Assembly: GCA_004802705.1 (NCBI GenBank)
Contig: SGPL01000844.1
Coordinates: forward strand, 1-10,551
Length of the DNA stretch: 10,551 nt
Source: Bondarzewia mesenterica
Lineage: Eukaryota > Basidiomycota > Agaricomycetes > Russulales > Bondarzewiaceae
Reading direction: 5' to 3'
Shown here: one piece after another, positions 1 through 8,091 of the stretch
How positions within the stretch are numbered: position 1 is the stretch's first letter
Layout: each line of letters opens with the position of its first letter
Program-made: the position numbers and the translations under genes
Notes under the pieces: generated by a model
Database searches by the model: none
Told to the model about the DNA's origin: nothing
Seen by the model: the letters and a program-made list of their open reading frames with translations, nothing else

Positions 1-810
1 GGGTGGGAAGGAGCAAAGGAAAGAGAAGGAAAGAGGGAAAGAAAGGGTAAGCAAGTAAACAAGAAAGAGGGATTGTCAGGTAGCAAACCGCTTCAAGTGC
101 GGTGGAAGAGGTAAGGGAGGAGGTTTGGTAGGCGTCGAACAGTTTCGTAACCGTGTATCTCGTTTGTATTTCCCCCAAACGAGAGGGGTGTGCGAGTCAG
201 GGGTGGGGAGGGAGGGGTGTATAGTAACAAACGAGACGAGAAATACAATCATACAATGCGGGCGGACGAGGCTACGAGTTTACGCGACGAGAGGCTTAAA
301 AGAAAGAGCTCTGAGCCGCACGTACTGAGAAACGGGAGAGAGAGAGAGAGGACCAGACATACCTGGGCGAGAAGTCGACGATCCAGTACCTGAATGTCAA
401 GGTTGTTATCAGTCGGTAGGAAGATACGAAGTAGAAGATGGAGAACGAACCAGGGCAGCGATTCACCAGTCAAGACATCCACCAGCTCCGTCGATAACCA
501 GACCACGAGCAAATATTGGAGAGAATGAAAGAGGGAGGGAGCCGAGACGACGTCGAAAGAACAGACGAAGCGTGCAATCCGCCAAAGAGCTAAACCACGA
601 AGATTGTCAGTGACTAGCATGAAGGATAGAAAGAAAAGGGGACGAACGATGGGCAGCGAATCGAGAATCAAGACACGCGTCTGAACCAACGAGACAAGAG
701 ATATAAAAGGCTGGTCGAAAAGGAAAAAAAAAAAACACAGAAGACGAGGAGAAAGGACAGTGGGGGGAGGGGGGGGGGACGACGAGGACGGAGCTTGGAT
801 GTGCTTGCGC
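1..810. other. Gene-free, purine-rich flank downstream of the peptidase-like gene
   Basis: I see no supportable gene here. The + strand is dominated by A and G (the first 75 bases are almost entirely purine), with GA runs near 340-350, a 12-base A run at 724-735 and G runs at 762-767 and 769-778. On the minus strand this is pyrimidine-rich and lies 3' of the peptidase-like stop codon, so the part next to 811 is probably its 3' UTR. The long minus-strand frame running through to about 249 is only the read-through produced by the frame disruption near 932; its residues there are low-complexity Ser/Pro/Phe/Leu. The left part could belong to the promoter or UTR of a gene outside the window. Confidence 0.6.
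159..183. repeat. Perfect 8-bp inverted repeat with 9-nt loop
   Basis: CTCGTTTG at 159-166 is followed by a 9-base spacer and its exact reverse complement CAAACGAG at 176-183. A third copy of CAAACGAG lies at 228-235. A smaller dyad, ACCGC-N7-GCGGT, is at 87-103. These could form hairpins in a transcript or be protein-binding sites; nothing nearby shows which. Confidence 0.6.
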
Positions 811-2989
811 TCAGTCGAGGGTGTAGGTGATGCCGTAGAACTCGGCGGAGGGGTACTTGTCGAGGATCTGCTTGATGACCCACCAGAGGGGCGTACCGTA
901 CGTGACATGATTGTGCATGCCTCGAGGCATGCTGAGTGCAGGATGGCGAGCCCGTCGCCGTCGCCAGTGAAGATCAGAGAGCCCGAATCCCCGTGGTCTG
1001 AAAAGTCACCGGAATTCTTGCCATAGTTATAGACGACGACGTCGCGGGATTCAAGTCCGAGGTCGGTGCAGGTATAAGCCTCCATGCCGGAATAGCGGCC
1101 CAATGTAAGCTTGGTCGTGTTGCCATACTTGCCGACGATGTAGAGAGGCTCGCCATTCTTGTCCTCCGTACCAGGGTTGATGACGAGGCGGCGAGGCAGA
1201 GCTCCGCGGATGGGGAGCTGGAGGCTGGCTGGAATCGTCCTGCCCTCGCGAACGGTAGCGATAGGCCAGAAGCGATCCTCAAGCTCACCAGCGGTGTATT
1301 GGTTCCCTGAAGAGTTGAATGTTAGTAAGCGAGATTGGACTGAAGGGGGGGAATGGAACGGAACGCACCTAAGTCGACGATGTTACGCTCAAAATTCTCG
1401 AGCTTCGCCGCATCGACGGTGAATGTGGCGATGTCGCGGGTGTAGTGACGTTGGTCAACCCTGACGGAGATTTCGGGAGCCCAGTCGACATGACCGAACC
1501 TGCGGCTGTTGGTATCCTGCCACTCGTCGTTGACTTCGGCGGAGAACGTCTGGAGAGTTGTGTTGTCTTCATTCTTGTCGTCCAAGGCGTTCTGCTTGCG
1601 TCGTATGGCCGTGGTCTTCTGCCCGCCCGCCTTCGACTCCAACTCCTCCAACTCTCCAACAAGTCTAACGGCATCACGAAGCCCTGTGTTGACGGCTTCT
1701 TCGATCTCGTCGACGGCACGAGTAAAGCGGCGTTCACCGCAGACAAGGATGTGCTGAGGGTCAGCACCGTCGAAGTCGTAATCGGTGGTCGTGTCGACGG
1801 AGGCGACGTGCTTGTTGGTAAGGGCGAGGATCCTGTTGCTGGGGTCGCCGTTGCTGTCCTTCACCTCCCGGAACAGGAACGTGAGGGTGCCCTGCGCATC
1901 GTCGGACTGCCTGGCGATGGGGATGCCTAGTCCCGTGTTGAAGGGGTGGTTGAGGCCGAACCTGGGACTGGTGTTGTCCTCGACCCTCATCAGGACGGGC
2001 CGGCCAGCCTTTGGACCAACCCTTCGTACCACTCTACGACGACACCGGTGACCTGGGCGTCATTGAGGATTTGAAGGATGTCGGGCGTGGCATCGCTAAC
2101 AGCCCTGGCGCTCGTGGAGTTGGGAGGAACAGCAATCCACACCACGACTGGGCCAAATGTTTCCTCCTTGCCGTCCTCGACGATCGCGAAGCGAACTGTC
2201 TTCAGCGCAGAGTACTTGAGGCCGCGGGCCTTCATCGAAGCCAGGATCTGAGGAGCGACGGTATCCCACACAGCGTTGAGCCGTGTACCGAAGACACCGT
2301 GGGCAGTCTTGGTGGGGATTTTGAAGAAGTGGGTTCCAGGCGCGGGGATGGGGTAGGGGTTGGTCTCGAGATCAGAACGCCAGAGGAGTTTGGGAGGGTC
2401 GCCGGAAACGCCGTGGTACCAGAAGTGCATCTCGAACTTGGAGATCAGGTCGGGGGCGACGACGGTGAGGGCATCTGAGTTGTTGCTGAGCTGTGAGTAG
2501 AGGGTCTCGGCGTNGCNNANGGTAGGAGAGGTTGGAAAGGTAGGAGAGGTTGGAAAGGTAGGAGAGGTTGGAAAGGTAGGAGAGGTAGGAGAGCCCGCAG
2601 CGTCTTGGGGGGAAGGCCGGGCTGCGTACTTGCGTTTGAGACAGTCGACCATGAAGCACGTCACGGCTGAAAACGCAAAAAGATGTGAGTACGTGGGAAC
2701 TGAAACGCGCAAGAAAGAAGATGGAGAGACTTACTGCCGAGGCGCGCGGGGTTAGCCCTTACTTTTTCGACCAAGTCTTTGACACCGGGAGCAGCGTCTA
2801 CAAGGTGGACAGACAATCATGAGTGAGAGATGGACGTGTAATGACGAAGCAGCTCGCTGTCCCCTAGGAACCCAAGGGTAATGAGCTCTTCCTCGCTCAG
2901 GTCGACGATATCTGCGGGAAACGCTCAGCATTGGTAACGAAGAGGAACGACGGGCACCACTCACTCTTCTTCATATAAGACGAATCCAT
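811..2989 (-). CDS. Chymotrypsin-fold (PA clan) serine-peptidase-like protein, five exons, two apparent frame disruptions
   Basis: Exons on the minus strand: 2989-2965, 2911-2846, 2797-2735, 2666-1369 and 1306-811 (stop TGA 813-811). Introns are 53, 48, 68 and 62 nt, all GT-AG; the last has a TACTAAC branch sequence. Allowing one missing base near 1996 and one near 932, the exons give exactly 650 codons (649 aa) with consistent phases. Seen in the translation: LTNKHVAS (His about 338, codon 1810-1808), TRDIATF (Asp about 463, codon 1435-1433) and DHGDSGSLIF (Ser about 592, codon 986-984), followed by GLAILHSG. This order and spacing to the Ser fit a catalytic triad. The 125-residue His-Asp gap is long for the fold and holds a charged, helix-like insert (about 364-441). 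Residues 1-70 are acidic and helical-looking, 76-100 are an SPTFPT repeat, and about 120-265 form a region I do not recognise. No signal peptide is evident, so a cytosolic location is inferred. The substrate is unknown. The start ATG is in a good context (CAGCATGG). A diverged or broken gene remains possible. Confidence 0.8.
915..932. repeat. 18-bp perfect palindrome next to a frame disruption
   Basis: GCATGCCTCGAGGCATGC reads the same on both strands and lies inside the last exon of the peptidase-like gene, encoding part of GMPRGMH. Immediately beside it, at 932/933, one base appears to be missing: on the minus strand the frame breaks after LHS, and adding a base between the Ser and Met codons opens a frame that runs to a natural stop at 813-811. 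The continuation, rich in W, Y, I and D, looks like genuine protein. Confidence 0.85.
1990..2005 (-). other. Apparent one-base frameshift in the peptidase-like gene, beside a GGCCGGCC palindrome
   Basis: On the minus strand the upstream frame ends EWYEGLVQRLAGPS then stop, while the downstream frame carries on as VLMRVEDNTSPRFGLNH. Both sides are clearly coding and no intron of usable size fits. A single extra base near 1996 joins them as RLAGPVLMRV. The 8-bp palindrome GGCCGGCC is at 1998-2005, directly next to the break. The break may be a sequencing compression or a true frameshift; the matching case near 932 favours an artefact. Confidence 0.8.
2514..2520. other. Unresolved bases at the edge of a tandem repeat
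   Basis: N calls at 2514, 2517, 2518 and 2520 sit directly against the 18-bp minisatellite, within the peptidase-like coding sequence. They blur three codons. The repeat copy number in this assembly may therefore be unreliable. Confidence 0.95.
2521..2594 (-). repeat. In-frame 18-bp minisatellite encoding SPTFPT
   Basis: The unit GGTAGGAGAGGTTGGAAA occurs three times in full (2521-2538, 2539-2556, 2557-2574), followed by shortened copies. Read on the coding (minus) strand each unit gives Phe-Pro-Thr-Ser-Pro-Thr, and 18 is a multiple of three, so copy-number change would not shift the frame. It encodes about residues 76-100, a Pro/Ser/Thr linker between the short N-terminal part and the rest of the protein. 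Confidence 0.9.
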
Positions 2990-3262
2990 GCTGGCAAAAA
3001 ACGATTCACGAGAGGTGATGCGTAGTAAGAAAGCGCAAGTAAGTAACTCGTCGATGGGGATGAGTTGGGGAGCGATGGAAAAACGCGAAGAGGGGATCCT
3101 TTATGGTCTTCGAGTGAGCCTATCTCACACTGCCTCGATCTGTCCGGTCCAGAGATACCGCAACTTCGTTTCCTCCACTGCCTCGCTTCTATCGGATTAG
3201 AAAAATAGTAAATCTTCCCATCCGTGGGAACGCGCGCGTACCCCTTTTAGTCGCCCGCGAGG

Positions 3263-3376
3263 ATGCCGCCTCCGTTCGTCCAAGCAGATACGGTAGGTAA
3301 ATCGGCCTCAACGTCGCCAGCAGCAGGCTTGTACGGTGTATTCCAGTCATGGCGTCAAAATAATATCAAAAATTAA
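3263..3376 (+). other. Doubtful 37-codon ORF in the divergent intergenic region
   Basis: An ATG at 3263 opens a frame of 37 codons to TAA at 3374-3376 (begins MPPPFVQADT, ends QNNIKN). The same codon register read on the minus strand is also open (it contains KPAAGDVEADLPTVS and ends in TAA), and so is a second minus-strand frame. Both directions have plausible amino-acid content, but no splice partners fit convincingly and I recognise no family. It could be a small gene, an exon of an unseen gene, a leader ORF on an unusually long REV1 transcript, or chance. Confidence 0.15.
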
Positions 3377-3470
3377 AGTTAGTTCACCGTCCACGCTCGG
3401 AAAACCCACCTGTCTCAGCCTGTCTCTCTCTATTGTCAATCCATTTCAATTGCACCAAGCAAAGTTTTTT

Positions 3471-3486
3471 GCCGACACTAGTCGGC
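3471..3486. repeat. GCCGAC-N4-GTCGGC inverted repeat in the intergenic region
   Basis: A perfect 6-bp dyad with a 4-base centre, about 300 bp upstream of the REV1 start. Read as triplets it is CCG-N8-CGG, an everted arrangement of the half-sites that fungal Zn2Cys6 binuclear cluster regulators use. That role is inferred from the pattern only. Confidence 0.45.
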
Positions 3487-3783
3487 GCTTCCTAGTTCCG
3501 GGCCTCCGACTCCGTTGCTGACCTTATACAGAAGATGATTCTCAGAACATCGACCAGCTCAGTTCTGCTCTCCCATCTACTTTATAGCTGCTAGTAGCCT
3601 CTATTGGCTTCTTTTCTTTTCGGAACAATAATAGTCAAACAAGCCGAGACAGATGCACTTGTGTGGATTTCTCTGACTCACGGTGCATCTTGGATGCTCT
3701 CAAAACCTTCGTCCGGGTTGCTGAACCAACCAGTTACTAGTATCTCATTCTGTGGTTGATCCTTTCCAAGCACCGTGTTGATC

Positions 3784-6700
3784 ATGACTAGTCCACCCAT
3801 ACCTTCAGCTAGCGCATCGTCTGACCTATTCGGTTCAGATGATTCCGACTTCATTGATACACTCAAGAACGCGGTCTTGCCTGGTGATCTCGAAACAAAC
3901 TGTCCTCAACTTGCTGATGACGCGCTCAACTGCATGGGGCCACCTTCGTGCACTCAGCCAAAGCTGAAGCGTCCTCGTTCTCCGGACAAGGGAGACGGAG
4001 AAGACGCGAGATCTTCTCAGTCAGCTTTGCCACTACTCACGAATGCAGATGGTTCCTCCTATCTGGACACGCACACGTATGGAGCATCAGGGTTCGGAGA
4101 ATTTGGCGAGTACATGCATAGGAAACGTGCGAAACTGCAAATTCAGAATGCTGAGCTGGATGACTCAGAGAGTCGAGGGACAGAGAAAAGCCAGTTGTTC
4201 AAAGGGCTATCCATCTACGTAAGCCAATGCCATCACATACCTACGTTTCCCTTCTAAGATTTTTCACTACAGATCAATGGGTGGACAGAACCATCAGTAC
4301 AAGATCTTCGGAAGTTGATCATTCAACATGGGGGTGTCTATCATGCGTACTTAGATAAGAAAGCTCTTGCGTTAGCATCCCCATTCTCGTCACACTTTCT
4401 TTGAACCTATGCTAATCACAGATATTCGCTGCTTAGCACGCACATAATAACGTGCTCCTTAACACCAGCTAAGATCCGTGAGTTCAAGCGCATGAAGGTC
4501 GTAAGGCCGGAATGGTTGGTGAACAGTGTCAGAAGAGACACCCTACTGCCTTGGCAAGACTACATCTTCCAGCCTGGCCTTAGGGTGGAAAAATCACAAG
4601 GCGGACAAACTGCTCAAACGTCTTTGCAAGGGTTTACTGCACAGCACACGAAGAAGGCAGAAAGCTCTGGCCATGGTAATATCAACGTATCGCCCGCTAT
4701 CACAATCTTAACGACCCCGTCAACATCCGCTCTGCCAAGCGACGCTAGTTCCGAATCAAAGTCTTTGGCTCCCGAAGGCCTCTCAGGCGGCCCAACTTCC
4801 CCTCGTACGCTGTCGAAACGCAAAACCAAATCTTCGCACGTTCCCTTTTCAACTGATCCCGCCTCACCTTCGCACGCGACTCGCATTCCCGGATATGCCG
4901 CGCATAAGTCCAACGAAAGCGCTGCACGGGCTATGGCTGATCCTACATGGCGCGCAGCACATACGTCCGTTGCTCCAGATTTTATCGAAGGCTATTATAA
5001 GAACTCACGATTGCACCATCTCTCGACGTGGAAGGCGGAGTTGAAGACCCTTGTCATTGAGGCACAGGAGCGTGCTGAACGCGGTGCAATTCCCGACTCC
5101 AGATTTGGTACAAGTTCGACAGATGGCGGGGTCAGCATGAGGGGCGCGGAACTTGTTCTTCGCAACCCGTTGAAGGGTAAAGGAAGGGAGAAGGCGGGAG
5201 ATGCGGAGAAAGTCATCATGCATTGCGATTTTGATGCATTTTTTGTGTCTGCTGGGCTGATCGATCGACCGCACTTGAAGGGCAAGCCGGTAGTAGTGTG
5301 CCATTCACAAGGCGCACAGGGGGGCGCGTCGAGTACGAGCGAGATTGCTAGCGCGAGCTATGAGGCAAGGAAATTCGGGATCAAGAATGGTATGAGGTAC
5401 GCTGTACCGTTGACTCGCACACTGTTTGTCGTTGTTCTAAATCTTCACGCAGTCTCCAGCAAGCGCGCACACTATGTCCGGCAATAATGACAATACCCTA
5501 TGAGTTTGAAAGGTTTGTCTCGTCTCCGCTTTGTATTGATCAAGTCTCAGAATCCTCTACACAGATATAAGCAATTCTCCTTGAAATTCTATACGATCCT
5601 TATGGCGCATGCAGATGATTTGCAGGCTGTTTCTGTAGATGAAGCGCTCATAGAAGTCACATCTACAGTTTCGCAGATGCAGGTCCTGCACCCAGATGTT
5701 GAGGATGGACAAGGTGTCACGGTAGATGCAGCGAAGGAGTTGGCAAAGGCCATCCGCGCACAAGTGAAGGATGCAACTGGGTGTGAAGGTATGCATGACC
5801 CCCATTGTTATTAGTACGTTGTTGATCATGGAACTTTGTCAGTCAGCATCGGTATCTCCCACAACATGATGATGGCCCGCCTTGCTACCCGACGAGCCAA
5901 ACCAGCTGGCTCGTATCATCTGTTGCAAGAGGAACTGGCCGATTTTTTGTCTGGATTGGATATACAAGATCTACATGGCTTCGGGTGGTCAACGCGCGAG
6001 AAGGCGCAAGACAAACTCGGTGCAACGAACCTAGGAGAGCTATTGAAGCGGAGCAAGGCGACTCTATGCGAGGCGCTTGGAAAGGGCACCGGGGAGACAC
6101 TCTATAAGGCTATTCGAGGTATAGATGAGCGGAAGCTTGAGAGCGACAAACCTAGGAAGTCAGTCTCGTGCGAGATCAATGTAAGTATCAACGATCTCCA
6201 TTTCTTCAATCGCGTCCTTTTCTGATTTGCCGAAGTATGGTATTCGTTTTGAGGACAATGACCAAGCCGAGACCTTCGTTTTTCAAATGGCGGAGGAGGT
6301 GATGCGGAGGCTGAAAAACGTGAACATGAAAGGACGATCTCTCACGTTGAAGATTATGAAGCGCGATCCATCAGCACCTATTGAGCCACCGAAGGTGATA
6401 CTTGTTCAGCCATGCTGCTAGCTTTTCTTCATCTGACCGATCTATAATAGTTCATGGGACATGGGTTTTGCCTTGCTTACAATAAGCAAACACCTTTGGC
6501 TGGTCCTAATGGTCTCGCCACGAATGATGACAAGATAATCGGCTCTTGCGCGTGGAAATTGCTGAAATCTCTTGACATTCCGTCGCAAGAACTACGTGGT
6601 ATCGGCATCCAAATTCAAAAACTGGAAGATGCATCCGCTGCGGTGCCTGCGCCAGGCCAAGCGCAGCTTCCATTTAAGCCGAAGGACGCATTATCCCGAG

Positions 6701-7710
6701 CTGGTCCTTCCTCAATAGTTCCCATCGATATACCCGAGATCCGTGTGCAGCCCACCTCTCAGGAGAGCGACATCGTCGAGATTAGCACATCAATAGTTGA
6801 CAAGGTGTCTGCGAATGCGACATCAAATCTCGACCTACCCTCCTTCTCCCAAGTTGACATGTCTGTATTTGATGCGCTTCCTCCTGATGTCCGCCAGGAG
6901 CTCGAGGCAGAATATGAGCGTCGATCCAAGTCCGCGTCGCCCGGTCCTCCATCGCCTCCTCCACCTATCAGAGTTAAAGCAGCTTCCAACCTGACTCGTA
7001 TCACCCGCCAACTCGCGCCGCGCTCTAAGCCGCTGCTATCTCCAACTAAACGCGCACTTTTTGGCTTCTCCACAGGACCTTCCACATTGCGCGTACCAGA
7101 CAAGGAACTGCGTAAGCTCAAGATCGACCCAGACGTCTTCGCGGCTCTGCCTGTAGACGTGCAGAAAGAACAGCTGGCACAGGCTCGTGGTTCACTGGGT
7201 CCTGTCCGACCACTGGGACCATTGAAACCACCTTCAAGGGCCGGGCCCCGTTTCTGGCGCTCCCGCTCTCCTTCTGGCTATGTCCCCCCTCCGCCCCCTC
7301 CCCGTGCGCGGTTTGATGCCCGTCCTGTTCTGCGGCAGTCTGGGGAAGAAAAGGGCAAGACAATCAGCTTCACCGAAGGAGATGACGTGCAGCGATTGCT
7401 TGGTGAATGGGTTCGAGGTTTTGCAGAACATCCCCCTCACAAGAAGGATGTTGAATACTTCGCTCGCTTCTTGGTGAAGAGTGTGGAGACCGATGGAGGT
7501 GTAGAAAAGGCCGTCGGAGTGATGCGGTGGTGGTGTGTTTTATTGAGGAGGGCATGGGGCATCTGGGAATACTCCGACGATGCAGAACAAGAGGATGGGA
7601 GAGTAACGTCCGCGTTGATTGGCCGTGCATGGTGGGATGCATACACCGACGTTCAAAGGCGGATGAACGAAGTGGTCAAGCAGAGATATGGAGGAAAGTT
7701 GACATTCTAG
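3784..7710 (+). CDS. REV1: DNA repair protein REV1, Y-family deoxycytidyl transferase
   Basis: Rev1 inserts dCMP opposite template G and abasic sites and scaffolds translesion synthesis with polymerase zeta in the nucleus. Exons: 3784-4218, 4273-4370, 4437-5396, 5453-5512, 5565-5788, 5843-6180, 6236-6394 and 6451-7710; introns are 52-66 nt GT-AG and all phases agree, giving 1177 aa, a normal length. Domains seen: BRCT at about 141-228 (HIITCSLTPAK, VVRPEWLVNSV); N-digit with NSRLHHLSTWK, where R369 and L370 match the residues that in yeast Rev1 pair with dCTP and displace template G; palm metal ligands in MHCDFDAFF (D442) and SVDEALIE (D543, E544); thumb and little finger to about 815; two ubiquitin-binding motifs with DALPPDV (L901-P902) and AALPVDV (L991-P992); and the C-terminal polymerase-zeta/Y-polymerase interaction domain at about 1062-1177 (DVQRLLGEWV). 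ATG 3784 is the first in frame after an upstream TGA. The third exon's acceptor has an in-frame alternative. REV1 is divergent from the peptidase-like gene and convergent with the O-methyltransferase. Confidence 0.96.
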
Positions 7711-8091
7711 CGAGATCGCCGCACGCTCTGCATTGTCCATGCTGTCAATTCTGTGCCAGTGCTTGGCATTACACTATAAAGAGCCGGAAGTCTACTAGAG
7801 GAACGGATCAGACTTTGTTTGCCATCTGGGAAGTAACTCGGTCCCATTGCAGTCCCAAAAGCTCAGACTCTCGCAGACACGACTCTGGCATTCGTACAAT
7901 TATCTCCTGCCCCGCTTGCGTGCATATCCACACGAACTCTCTTTATCACATCTGCCGGTGACACCTTGATTAGCATGGGTCACAGCTAGTTGATACACAA
8001 CCAAAGACATCGTATCACACATGTACATTTTACAAGTAAGTCTGAACCATTCCTTGTGCTGAGAGAGGAGACAGAAGAACCGCACTCACTC
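7711..8091. other. Convergent intergenic region between REV1 and the O-methyltransferase
   Basis: This 381-bp stretch separates the stop codon of REV1 (+) from that of the O-methyltransferase (-), so it should hold two 3' UTRs and their polyadenylation signals. I see no coding signal; open frames here are short and lack family resemblance. An ACTATAAAG sequence near 7772-7780 and A/T-rich stretches near 8025-8040 are possible 3'-end elements, but no canonical AATAAA is apparent. Confidence 0.5.

Larger units (their letters stand above)
2990..3783. promoter_or_regulatory. Divergent intergenic region between the peptidase-like gene and REV1
   Basis: The two flanking genes start at 2989 (minus) and 3784 (plus), so this stretch of about 790 bp should hold both promoters. 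On the minus strand the 150 bases before ATG 2989 contain pyrimidine-rich CTCATCCCCATC-type sequence, common near fungal transcription starts. An alternating ACGCGCGCGT palindrome is at 3230-3239 and a CCG-N8-CGG dyad at 3472-3485. A TTTATAG sequence near 3580-3587 could be a weak TATA element for REV1. I cannot place transcription starts. Confidence 0.5.

Noticed and set aside
87..103. ACCGC-N7-GCGGT hairpin considered as a tRNA arm
   Set aside because: There is no T-loop GGTTCGA-type sequence, acceptor stem or second arm in the surrounding 100 bases.
249..1103. Minus-strand frame of 284 codons continuing past the peptidase-like domain
   Set aside because: The first part is the real last exon; after the break near 932 the remainder is low-complexity read-through, while another frame gives a proper ending and stop at 813-811.
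1445..1930. Plus-strand 161-codon ORF antisense to the peptidase-like gene
   Set aside because: It mirrors the GC-rich coding exon on the other strand, which has catalytic motifs and proper splice sites.
3678..3866. Minus-strand ORF antisense to the REV1 5' end, with an ATG overlapping the REV1 ATG and a GTGAGT donor-like site near its end
   Set aside because: Part of it is antisense to clear REV1 coding sequence, no acceptor downstream continues the frame, and I recognise no family. The overlapping ATGs come from a chance TCATGA palindrome.
7527..7961. Plus-strand 144-codon ORF across the REV1 3' end
   Set aside because: It overlaps the REV1 C-terminal domain in another frame and its intergenic part has no recognisable protein features.
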